Source: Actinoplanes ianthinogenes
Lineage (GTDB): Bacteria; Actinomycetota; Actinomycetes; Mycobacteriales; Micromonosporaceae
Assembly: GCF_018324205.1 (NCBI RefSeq)
Contig: NZ_AP023356.1
Location: forward strand, 5,500,001-5,564,000
Reading direction: 5' to 3'
Length of the DNA: 64,000 bases
Translations under genes and position numbers: made by a program
Notes under the pieces: model-generated
What the model was told of the DNA's origin: nothing
The model's database searches: none
Seen by the model: the letters and a program-made list of their open reading frames with translations, nothing else
Shown: positions 7,521 through 14,902 of the stretch, piece by piece
Position numbering within the stretch: the stretch's first letter is position 1
Layout: every line of letters begins with the position of its first letter

Positions 7521-9158
7521 ATGCCTGGGAAAAGCCCATGGAAGATGGCGGTCGGTGCGACCGCCATCGCCTTGTTGGCCGCCGGTTGCGGTGGTGGCGG
7601 GTCGGAAGGCTCGGACACCACTTCGAATACGGTCGTTATCGGTATCGGCGAACCGCAGCACCTGATTCCCTCCAACGCTACCGAGTCCAACGGTGCCGAG
7701 GTGCTCGCCTCGCTGTTCTACCCCCTGGTCGACTTCGACGCGCAGAACCAGCCGGTTCCGGTCGCCGCTGAGTCGATCACCCCGGACGCGAAGAACACCG
7801 TCTGGACCATCAAGCTGAAGTCCGGCTTCACGTTCAGTAACGGCGAGCCGGTTACCTCGGACAACTACATCAACGCCTGGAACTACGGCGCCTACGGCCC
7901 GAACGGCCAGGGCGCGTCGTACTTCTTCGAGCGCATCAAGGGCTACGCGGACCTGCAGTCCAAGGACCCGGATGGCGAGGAGGGCCCGCAGAAGGCCCCC
8001 GAGCCCAAGGCGAAGAAGCTGACCGGTCTGGAGAAGGTGGACGACACCACCTTCAAGGTGACCCTGTCGGCGCCGTTCGCCGGCTGGCAGTCCGTCATGG
8101 GCTACACCGCCTTCTACCCGCTGCCGAAGGCCGCCTTCTCGTCGGACGGCGTCATCGCCGACGGCTTCGAGGACGCCATCATCGGTAACGGCCCCTTCAA
8201 GCTGAAGGGCAAGTGGGAGCACGACTCGCAGATCGTCGTGGAGAAGGTCGCCGACTTCAAGGGCACCGTTCCCAAGGTCGACGGCATCACCTGGAAGATC
8301 TACCAGGACCAGCAGGCCGAGTACGCCGACCTGATCTCGGGCACCGTCGACGTGCAGACCACCATCCCGATCGAGAGCCTGGCCAAGGCCTCGGCCGACC
8401 TGGGTGACCGGTTCAAGAAGAGCCCGAACTCCGTCTTCCAGTTCGTCGGTTTCCCGACGTTCCAGAAGGAGTTCCAGAACGTCGACGTCCGCCGGGCGAT
8501 CTCGATGGCGATCAACCGCCAGGAGATCACCGACCAGATCTTCCTGGGTTCGCAGTCGCCGGCCACCTCGTTCGTCTCCCCGGTCGTCGCGGGCTACCGC
8601 CCGAACTCCTGTGGCGCGAACTGTGAGTACAACCCGACCGAGGCCAAGAAGCTGTACGAGGCGGCCAAGGGTCCCAAGGAAATCAAGATCACGTACAACG
8701 TCGACGGCAACCACAAGGCGTGGGTGGACGCGACGTGCAACCAGATCAAGGCTTCCCTGGGCATCAACTGCGTCGGCGGCGAGGAGCCGAAGTTCGCCGA
8801 CCTGCTGACCAAGGTGGAGAAGAAGCAGCCGGTCGGCCTGATCCGCCTCGGCTGGATCATGGACTACCCGCTGATGGAGAACTACCTCGGCCCGCTGTAC
8901 AGCACCGACGGTTCCTCCAACTACTACGGGTACAGCAACCCGACCTTCGACAACCTGGTCAAGGAGGGCTCCGAGGCGGCGACCACGGAGCAGGCCATCG
9001 CCAAGTGGCAGGCCGCCGAGGACATCCTGGCCAAGGACATGCCGGTCATCCCGCTGCGTGTCGGCCAGAACGTGTTCGGTTACTCGACCAAGGTCAACAA
9101 CGTGAACGTCGACCTGTTCCAGCGGGTTGACATCTACAAGATCGAAGTTGTCGGCTGA
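7521..9158 (+). CDS. Peptide ABC transporter substrate-binding lipoprotein
   Basis: 545 residues. A lipoprotein signal (ALLAAGCGGGG) puts the acylated Cys near residue 22, so the protein sits on the outer face of the membrane. The rest is a family 5 solute-binding protein of the DppA/OppA type: GIGEPQHLIPSNATES, SGFTFSNGEPVTSDN, RRAISMAINRQEITDQIF. ATG 7521 is preferred over the longer frame from 7428 because AAGGAGG precedes it and the signal peptide starts there. First gene of a five-gene importer. Likely cargo is short peptides; specificity is unknown. Confidence 0.93.
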   Translation: MPGKSPWKMAVGATAIALLAAGCGGGGSEGSDTTSNTVVIGIGEPQHLIPSNATESNGAEVLASLFYPLVDFDAQNQPVPVAAESITPDAKNTVWTIKLKSGFTFSNGEPVTSDNYINAWNYGAYGPNGQGASYFFERIKGYADLQSKDPDGEEGPQKAPEPKAKKLTGLEKVDDTTFKVTLSAPFAGWQSVMGYTAFYPLPKAAFSSDGVIADGFEDAIIGNGPFKLKGKWEHDSQIVVEKVADFKGTVPKVDGITWKIYQDQQAEYADLISGTVDVQTTIPIESLAKASADLGDRFKKSPNSVFQFVGFPTFQKEFQNVDVRRAISMAINRQEITDQIFLGSQSPATSFVSPVVAGYRPNSCGANCEYNPTEAKKLYEAAKGPKEIKITYNVDGNHKAWVDATCNQIKASLGINCVGGEEPKFADLLTKVEKKQPVGLIRLGWIMDYPLMENYLGPLYSTDGSSNYYGYSNPTFDNLVKEGSEAATTEQAIAKWQAAEDILAKDMPVIPLRVGQNVFGYSTKVNNVNVDLFQRVDIYKIEVVG

Positions 9159-9172
9159 TCTGACCGCTAGAC

Positions 9173-9217
9173 CAGTGGTGGCGTCACGGAGAATGTGAAA
9201 CCGTGGCGCCACCACTG
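9173..9217 (+). terminator. Strong intra-operon hairpin after the binding-protein gene
   Basis: CAGTGGTGGCG pairs with CGCCACCACTG, and inside it CACGG pairs with CCGTG, giving about 17 stem pairs closed by an AT-richer loop. It lies between the binding protein and the first permease with no T run. A partial terminator or 3'-end stabiliser would explain why binding protein is needed in excess of permease. Confidence 0.7.
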
Positions 9218-9285
9218 TGTTACCCCTACCTCATGTCGCCGTGCTCACGAGGCCGGCGCTCTTCCGCGGAAGAGGCTAAACCCGT

Positions 9286-10212
9286 ATGTTCCGCTACATC
9301 GTGCGGCGCTTACTACAGATGGTCCTCACCTTCTTCGGTGCGACCTTCCTGGTATTCGCGCTGATGTTCGCCAACCAGACCGACCCCATCCAGGCGTTGG
9401 TTGGCGAACGACCCATCTCCGAGAGTCAGCGCATCGCGCTGACCGAGCGGTACCACCTGGATGAAGGTTTCTTCATGCAGTACTGGTACTACATCAAGGG
9501 CGTGCTGACCGGGGACTTCGGTACCTCGATGACCGGCCGCAAGATCGCCGACATGATGGCCGACGCCTGGCCGGTGACCATCAAGCTCGCCATCATCGCC
9601 ATGATCATCGCGGTGGCCTTCTCGATCACCGTGGGCGTTTACTCCGCCCTCAAGCGGGGTGGCCTGTTCGACAACGTCTCCCTCGTCGTCACGCTGGTCC
9701 TCCTCGCCATGCCGATCGTCGTGATCGCGCCGCTGGCTCAGCTCATCTTCGGTATTCAGTTGGGGTGGTTCTCACCTACCGCAACACGGGACGCGACCCT
9801 CTGGCAACTGCTTTTACCGGCGATCGTGCTGGCCTGCATCGTGATCGCCCCGGAGATGCGGGTAACCCGGACCTCGGTCGTGGAGAACCTCCGCGCCGAC
9901 TACGTCCGGACCGCTCGGGCCAAGGGCCTCAACCGGATGCGCGTCATCTGGGTGCATGTCATGCGCAACTCGCTCATCCCGGTGGTCACCCTGATCGGTG
10001 TCGACCTGGGAACGCTGCTGTCCGGCGCCATCGTGACCGAGCACGTCTTCAACATCCCGGGTGTCGGCTTCAACCTGGCCCGCGCGATCCGGACCGAGGA
10101 CGGCCCGCTCGTGGTCGGTTTCGTGAGCATCTTGGTGATCCTCGTTCTGTTCATCAACCTGCTCGTCGACCTGCTGTACGCCGCCCTCGACCCCAGGATC
10201 CGCTATGAGTGA
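9286..10212 (+). CDS. Peptide ABC transporter permease, DppB/OppB type
   Basis: 308 residues, six predicted helices beginning MFRYIVRRLLQMVLTFFGATF, a typical DppB start. The EAA loop that contacts the ATPase is clear: RADYVRTARAKGLNRMRV, then HVMRNSLIPVVT. Forms the heterodimeric channel with the next gene, which it overlaps by eight bases. The 127-base gap before it holds the strong hairpin, so it may be expressed less than the binding protein. Confidence 0.92.
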   Translation: MFRYIVRRLLQMVLTFFGATFLVFALMFANQTDPIQALVGERPISESQRIALTERYHLDEGFFMQYWYYIKGVLTGDFGTSMTGRKIADMMADAWPVTIKLAIIAMIIAVAFSITVGVYSALKRGGLFDNVSLVVTLVLLAMPIVVIAPLAQLIFGIQLGWFSPTATRDATLWQLLLPAIVLACIVIAPEMRVTRTSVVENLRADYVRTARAKGLNRMRVIWVHVMRNSLIPVVTLIGVDLGTLLSGAIVTEHVFNIPGVGFNLARAIRTEDGPLVVGFVSILVILVLFINLLVDLLYAALDPRIRYE

Positions 10213-11143
10213 CTTGAACACCGTGACCGAGGCCGAGCTGCCGGGCGGTCAGCCGAACGTCCCGCACGGCCCGGTCAAGAAGGACAAGCCGCGGAGTCTG
10301 GCCGGCGACGCCTGGGCGGATCTGCGCAAGCGCAAGATCTTCTGGGTGGCCGTCGTGCTGGTGGCCTTCGTCCTGGTGATGGCGCTGTTCCCGTCGCTGT
10401 TCACCACGGCCGACCCGGGCGCCTGCACGCTGGCGAACCAGTTCAAGGGCCCGAGCGGCAACGCCCTGTTCGGGTACGACTTCCAGGGCTGCGACATCTA
10501 CGCCAAGATCGTCAACGGCGCCTGGAACTCGATCAAGATCGGGGTGCTCTCCACCGCGATCTCCGGCATCATCGGCCTGATCTTCGGTCTGGCCGCCGGC
10601 TACTTCGGCGGTGCGACGGACGCGGTCCTGTCCCGGATCATCGACATCATGCTGGGTGTCCCGTTCCTGCTGGCCGGCATCGTGCTGTCCCGCCGGCTCG
10701 GGTCCGACCCCCAGTCCGACGGTGTGCTCGCGGTGACGCTGACCCTGGGCCTGCTGACCTGGACCTCCGGGGCCCGTGTCATGCGGTCCGCGGTCATCTC
10801 GGCGAAGCAGCAGGACTACGTGGCGGCCGCCCGGATGCTGGGCGCCAAGCCGAGCCGGTTGATGCTCAAGCACATCCTGCCGAACTCCATCGCGTCCTAC
10901 ATCGTCATGCTGACCCTGCTCCTCGGCATCAACATCTCCAGCGAGGCGACCCTGTCGTTCCTCGGCGTCGGTCTGAAGAACGGCGCGATCAGCTGGGGCA
11001 TCATGATCTCCGAGGGCACCCAGTTCGCCCGCACCCAGCCGTGGCCGCTGGTCTGGCCGGCGATCTTCCTCGCCGTGACGGTGCTCGCGTTCATCATGCT
11101 CGGCGACGCCATCCGCGACGCCTTCGACCCGAAGTTGCGGTGA
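10205..11143 (+). CDS. Peptide ABC transporter permease, DppC/OppC type
   Basis: 312 residues. A cytoplasmic N-terminal tail, one helix (FWVAVVLVAFVLVMALFPSLF), an external loop with two Cys, then the five-helix permease core. The EAA motif reads QQDYVAAARMLGAKPSRLM, followed by HILPNSIASYIVM. Overlaps the preceding permease gene, so the two channel halves are coupled. GTG of the next gene is four bases downstream. Confidence 0.92.
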   Translation: MSDLNTVTEAELPGGQPNVPHGPVKKDKPRSLAGDAWADLRKRKIFWVAVVLVAFVLVMALFPSLFTTADPGACTLANQFKGPSGNALFGYDFQGCDIYAKIVNGAWNSIKIGVLSTAISGIIGLIFGLAAGYFGGATDAVLSRIIDIMLGVPFLLAGIVLSRRLGSDPQSDGVLAVTLTLGLLTWTSGARVMRSAVISAKQQDYVAAARMLGAKPSRLMLKHILPNSIASYIVMLTLLLGINISSEATLSFLGVGLKNGAISWGIMISEGTQFARTQPWPLVWPAIFLAVTVLAFIMLGDAIRDAFDPKLR

Positions 11144-11147
11144 CCCT

Positions 11148-12179
11148 GTGACTGATATCAAGGCGCAACTGGACGTCCTACCGGGCGTCGACCCGCGCGC
11201 ACCCCTGCTCGACGTGACCGATCTGCACGTCGAGTTCCGCACCCAGTACGGCGTGGCCAAGGCCGTCAACGGCGCGAACTTCCGGCTCTCCCCGGGCGAG
11301 TCCCTCGCCATCCTGGGCGAGTCCGGCTGTGGCAAGTCGGTGACCGCGCAGGCCATCATGGGCATCCTGGACACCCCGCCCGGCTACATCACGCAGGGCG
11401 AGATCCGGTACCGCGGCGTCGACCTCCTGAAGCTCAAGGAGGACGACCGCCGCAAGGTCCGGGCCAACAAGATCGCGATGATCTTCCAGGACGCGCTCTC
11501 CGCGCTGAACCCGGTCTACACGGTCGGTTTCCAGCTCAGCGAGCTGTTCCGCAAGCACCGGGGGATGTCCCGGGCGGACGCCAAGAAGCGGTCGATCGAC
11601 CTGCTGGAGCAGGTCAAGATCCCGGCCGCCCGGACCCGGGTCGACGACTACCCGCACCAGTTCTCGGGTGGTATGCGGCAGCGCGTCATGATCGCCATGG
11701 CGCTGGCGCTCGACCCCGAGGTGCTGATCGCCGACGAGCCCACCACGGCGCTCGACGTCACCGTGCAGGCGCAGATCATGGGCCTGCTCGCGGACCTGCA
11801 GCGGCAGCGCAACATGGGCCTCATCCTGATCACGCACGACATGGGCGTGGTCGCCGACGTGGCCGACCGGATCTCGGTGATGTACGCGGGCAAGGTGGTC
11901 GAGGAGGCGGGTGTCTACGACATCTACTCCCGGCCGGCGCACCCGTACACCCGGGCCCTGCTCGAGTCGATTCCCCGGCTCGACATGAAGGGGCAGCAGC
12001 TCAGCGTCATCCGGGGCCTGCCTCCGGCGCTGACCGACATCCCGCGTGGTTGCGCGTTCAACCCGCGGTGCGCGTACGCCCGGGACGCCTGCCGGCAGGA
12101 TCCGCCGCCGCCCGCGTACGCCGTGGCGCCGCAGCGCACGGCCCGCTGCCACTTCTTCCGGGAGGTCATCGGTGAGTGA
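11148..12179 (+). CDS. Peptide ABC transporter ATP-binding protein, DppD/OppD type
   Basis: 343 residues. Walker A GESGCGKS, signature FSGGMRQR, Walker B VLIADEPTTALDVT and switch His in LILITHDMG are all present. The C-terminal extension carries the family's Cys-rich iron-sulfur-like motif (CAFNPRCAYARDACRQDPPP ... ARCHF). It energises peptide import together with the next gene, whose start lies eight bases inside its end. Confidence 0.93.
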   Translation: MTDIKAQLDVLPGVDPRAPLLDVTDLHVEFRTQYGVAKAVNGANFRLSPGESLAILGESGCGKSVTAQAIMGILDTPPGYITQGEIRYRGVDLLKLKEDDRRKVRANKIAMIFQDALSALNPVYTVGFQLSELFRKHRGMSRADAKKRSIDLLEQVKIPAARTRVDDYPHQFSGGMRQRVMIAMALALDPEVLIADEPTTALDVTVQAQIMGLLADLQRQRNMGLILITHDMGVVADVADRISVMYAGKVVEEAGVYDIYSRPAHPYTRALLESIPRLDMKGQQLSVIRGLPPALTDIPRGCAFNPRCAYARDACRQDPPPPAYAVAPQRTARCHFFREVIGE

Positions 12180-13179
12180 CGTCGTCCTCGAGACCAAGGG
12201 TCTGGTCAAGCACTTCCCGATCACCCAGGGCATCGTCTTCAAGAGCAAGGTCGGCGCGGTCCGGGCGGTCGACGGTGTCGACATCCACCTGCGCCGGGGC
12301 GAGACCCTGGGCGTCGTCGGCGAGTCCGGCTGTGGCAAGTCGACGCTGGCCAAGCTGCTGGTGGGCCTGGAGAAACCGACCGCCGGCTCGATCAACGTGC
12401 GCGGCCAGGACATGGTGAAGCTGAAGGGTTCGGCGCTGCGCCGGGCCCGGCGGAACATCCAGATGGTGTTGCAGGACCCGTACACGTCGCTGAACCCGCG
12501 CATGACGGTCGGCGACATCATCGGGGAGCCGTTCACGATCCACCCCGAGGTGGTTCCGAAGGGCGGCCGGCAGCGCGCGGTGCAGGACCTGCTGGACACG
12601 GTCGGTCTCAACCCCGACCACATCAACCGGTACCCGCACCAGTTCTCCGGCGGTCAGCGCCAGCGCATCGGCATCGCCCGGGCGCTCGCGCTCAAGCCGG
12701 AGATCATCGTCTGCGACGAGCCGGTGTCGGCGCTGGACGTGTCCATCCAGGCGCAGGTGATCAACCTGCTGGAGCGCCTCCAGAACGAGTTCGGCCTGTC
12801 GTACATCTTCATCGCGCACGACCTGTCGGTGGTCCGGCACATCTCCGACCGGGTCGCCGTGATGTACCTCGGCAAGGTCATCGAGACGGGTCACGACCAG
12901 GCGATCTACGAGCAGCCGACGCACCCGTACACGCAGGCGCTGCTCTCCGCCGTGCCGGTCCCGGACCCGCGCCTGCGCGGCCACCGCGACCAGATCGTGC
13001 TGGAGGGTGACGTCCCGTCGCCGGCCAACCCGCCCTCGGGCTGCCGGTTCCGCACCCGGTGCTGGAAGGCCGCGGAGATCTGCGCGCAGCAGGAGCCGCT
13101 GCTCCAGATCCGCGACCGCTCCCCGCACCCCAGCGCATGCCACTTCGCGGAGATCCGCGACGTCGTGCACGGCCGCTGA
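12172..13179 (+). CDS. Peptide ABC transporter ATP-binding protein, DppF/OppF type
   Basis: About 335 residues. Walker A GESGCGKST, signature FSGGQRQRIG, Walker B IIVCDEPVSALDVS and FIAHDLSVV are intact; the C-terminal Cys motif (CRFRTRCWKAAEIC ... CHF) is also kept. GTG 12172 is chosen over the longer frame from 12046 because GGGAGGTC precedes it and the family start (ETKGLVKHF) follows directly. Last gene of the importer operon; a strong terminator follows within 11 bases. Confidence 0.93.
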   Translation: MSDVVLETKGLVKHFPITQGIVFKSKVGAVRAVDGVDIHLRRGETLGVVGESGCGKSTLAKLLVGLEKPTAGSINVRGQDMVKLKGSALRRARRNIQMVLQDPYTSLNPRMTVGDIIGEPFTIHPEVVPKGGRQRAVQDLLDTVGLNPDHINRYPHQFSGGQRQRIGIARALALKPEIIVCDEPVSALDVSIQAQVINLLERLQNEFGLSYIFIAHDLSVVRHISDRVAVMYLGKVIETGHDQAIYEQPTHPYTQALLSAVPVPDPRLRGHRDQIVLEGDVPSPANPPSGCRFRTRCWKAAEICAQQEPLLQIRDRSPHPSACHFAEIRDVVHGR

Positions 13180-13189
13180 TTCGCGAGGA

Positions 13190-13219
13190 AAGGCCGGGCC
13201 GTTGTCGGCCCGGCCTTTT
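13190..13219 (+). terminator. Rho-independent terminator of the peptide importer operon
   Basis: AAGGCCGGGCC, loop GTTGTC, GGCCCGGCCTTTT: an 11-bp stem with a short T run right after the last gene. Confidence 0.9.
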
Positions 13220-13286
13220 GCCGTCCAGCGCAAATCCGCCGGGCGACACCAAAATCAAAGACCACATTCAAGTGCAAAATCTTCAT

Positions 13287-13413
13287 TCACGCAGGTCCGC
13301 CGGGGTACAGATCGCATGCTCCCGCGCGGGCCGGGCGGCCTGATCTGGCCGCTGGCGCGTCCAAAACAATCAGCCCACCCTTCACTGCCCGCGGTTGGTT
13401 CCGGAGATCAACC
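13287..13413 (+). repeat. Dispersed non-coding repeat, copy B
   Basis: Matches copy A (2036-2155, opposite strand) in two blocks: about 13288-13336 and about 13376-13413. The stretch between is unlike copy A and about 14 bases longer. The second block has a small GGTTG ... CAACC dyad. The tandem 64-bp array begins immediately after it. Confidence 0.75.
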
Positions 13414-13416
13414 CCC

Positions 13417-13992
13417 AGCTGCCCCCCAGCGCCCTATCCCACCCCCGAATAGGGCCACCACGCCCAGCCCGACACTCCCCAGCTGGCCCCCAGCGCCCTA
13501 TCCCGTGCCCGGATAGGGCCGTCAGGGCCAGCCCGATGCTGCTCGGCTGGCCTCCAGCGCCCTGTTCCGTTGCTGGGTAGGGCCGTCAGGGCCAGCCCGA
13601 TACTGCTTGGCTGGCGTCCAGCGCCCTGTTCCGTTGCTGGTTAGGGCCGTCAGGGCCAGCCCGATACTGCTTGGCTGGCGTCCAGCGCCCTGTTCCGTTG
13701 CTGGGTAGGGCCGTCAGGGCCAGCCCGATACTGCTCGGCTGGCGTCCAGCGCCCTGTTCCGTTGCTGGTTAGGGCCGTCAGGGCCAGCCCGATACTGCTC
13801 GGCTGGCGTCCAGCGCCCTGTTCCGTTGCTGGTTAGGGCCGTCAGGGCCAGCCCGATACTGCTCGGCTGGCGTCCAGCGCCCTGTCCCGTTGCTGGGTAG
13901 GGCCGTCAGGGCCAGCCCGATACTGCTCGGCTGGTCTCCAGCGCCCTATCCCACTCCCGGAAAGGGCCATCAGGGCCAGCTGGACACTGCTC
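13417..13992 (+). repeat. Palindromic tandem array 1: nine 64-bp units
   Basis: Unit starts (GGCTGG or close variant) fall at 13417, 13481, 13545, 13609, 13673, 13737, 13801, 13865 and 13929, an exact 64-bp period; a decayed tenth unit begins at 13993. Each unit reads GGCTGG, then GCCCT, an unpaired centre, AGGGC(C), then GGGCCAGCC, then a ~12-base linker (CGATACTGCTC). The outer and inner arms pair to give a two-step hairpin. Units 3-8 are almost identical; the first two and the last are more diverged, as expected for an array growing from its middle. Confidence 0.92.
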
Positions 13993-14133
13993 GGCTGGTC
14001 CTTAGCGCCTTGGGCAGGCGTGGGATCGTGGCACGCCGCTTGACACCCCTGGCACCTGGGATGCCGTCGCTGTCCGCGGTGGTCACCGAACCCCGGAACG
14101 TGCTCAGGCCCCTAGGTTTCTCACGAAACGCCG

Positions 14134-14206
14134 CCGGTGAGATGGGCTCGGCTTTTCCGACGCCGCGGGGTTTGCGGCGGCGGAAAAGACGCGCCCATCT
14201 CACCGG
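14134..14206. repeat. Long 73-bp hairpin element
   Basis: CCGGTGAGATGGGC (14134-14147) is repeated inverted at 14193-14206. Inside it CTTTTCCG pairs with CGGAAAAG and GCCGC with GCGGC. Such a long near-perfect foldback could be a bidirectional terminator for chorismate mutase or a small non-autonomous (MITE/REP-like) insertion. Confidence 0.7.
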
Positions 14207-14278
14207 TTACAAGGCGTTTTGTGCGCGGAGCGAAGCGAAGCAAAGCTAGCCCAGCCAGCCAGCCCAGCCCACCCCCAC

Positions 14279-14605
14279 CTACAGCGGGCCGCGGCCGGAG
14301 CGGAGCAGCAGCAGGGCGACCTGCGTGCCGTCCGGGCCGAGGGCGGCGCGGAAGCGGTCGACGATCTCCCGCTCGCGGGCCAGCACCAGGCGGGTGCCGC
14401 CGGAGGCCATCCGGGTCTTGCCGACCTCCTGGGAGAGCCGGGACCGTTCCAGCCAAAGGTCGATGAGGGCCTGGTCGATCTCGTCGATGCGCTCACGCAT
14501 GGCGCGGATCTCGTCGGCGGCCAGCGGCTTGCCCGCGCCGGTGGACTGGTCCGTCGCGGTGCTGGGGGACTTCTCGGCGTCGGTGGACATCACGTCGGCG
14601 GTCAT
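14279..14605 (-). CDS. Chorismate mutase, AroQ type
   Basis: 108 residues. Converts chorismate to prephenate for phenylalanine and tyrosine. All-alpha AroQ pattern: a ~28-residue variable N-terminus, then IRAMRERIDEIDQALIDLW, RSRLSQEVGKTRM, and LAREREIVDRF, with the expected Arg and Lys active-site positions. GAGGAGCAC precedes the ATG. Its leader on the minus strand is unusually structured (see 14659-14744). Confidence 0.85.
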   Translation of the reverse strand: MTADVMSTDAEKSPSTATDQSTGAGKPLAADEIRAMRERIDEIDQALIDLWLERSRLSQEVGKTRMASGGTRLVLAREREIVDRFRAALGPDGTQVALLLLRSGRGPL

Positions 14606-14658
14606 GTCGTGCTCCTCGGGTGCTCGTCGCCCCGGACAGCCCGGCCCGGGAAGCAGAC

Positions 14659-14744
14659 AAGCCCCGGGCTGTGGAAGGCCCGGGGCTTGAAGTAGGTCTG
14701 TCGTTCAAAGGCGACCTACGGCTGCCGGACTTCCGGTGCCGTAG
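14659..14744 (-). promoter_or_regulatory. Structured leader upstream of chorismate mutase
   Basis: Three inverted repeats lie between the likely promoter and the start: CTACGGC/GCCGTAG (14717-14744), GTAGGTC/GACCTAC (14692-14719) and AAGCCCCGGGC/GCCCGGGGCTT (14659-14688). The first two share the same CTAC bases and so cannot form together, as in attenuators. A run of seven A (T on the coding side) lies just outside. No aromatic-rich leader peptide was found, so the signal is unknown. Confidence 0.5.
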
Positions 14745-14861
14745 TAAAAAAATCGCGCCTGCTGGATCACGAGCCGAGTATGCCCCGCTGCCGGACCGGC
14801 CCGCAAGGAAACCGCCCGAACCATGGGACGCGGCGCTGCGGGCGTACCGAAGGAAAGGAAG

Positions 14862-14887
14862 CGGCCCGGCGCGAAGGCCGGGCCGCG
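14862..14887 (-). terminator. Terminator of the 5'-nucleotidase gene
   Basis: GCGGCCCGGC, loop GCGAAG, GCCGGGCCGC; on the minus strand it is followed by a T-rich TTCCTTTCC. It lies 15 bases after the stop at 14903. Confidence 0.8.
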
Positions 14888-14902
14888 AGGTGAAGCGGTC
14901 GG

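Larger units (their letters stand above)
13220..14278. other. 1.1-kb convergent gap, non-coding, repeat-rich
   Basis: Between the importer operon and chorismate mutase. In order it holds the dispersed repeat copy B, tandem array 1, and a long 73-bp hairpin. Open frames here are by-products of the 64-bp repeats or the hairpin, with no ribosome site or recognisable domain. Confidence 0.75.

Noticed and set aside
13417..13992. CRISPR array
   Set aside because: The 64-bp unit is conserved over its whole length, including the linker; there are no unique spacers and no cas genes in the window.
13890..14249. Small protein across the end of array 1 and the long hairpin
   Set aside because: It is built from repeat and hairpin sequence, has no ribosome site and matches no family I recognise.
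14659..14744. tRNA gene
   Set aside because: A GTTCAAA resembling a T-loop is present, but the stem lengths, acceptor and anticodon arms do not fit.
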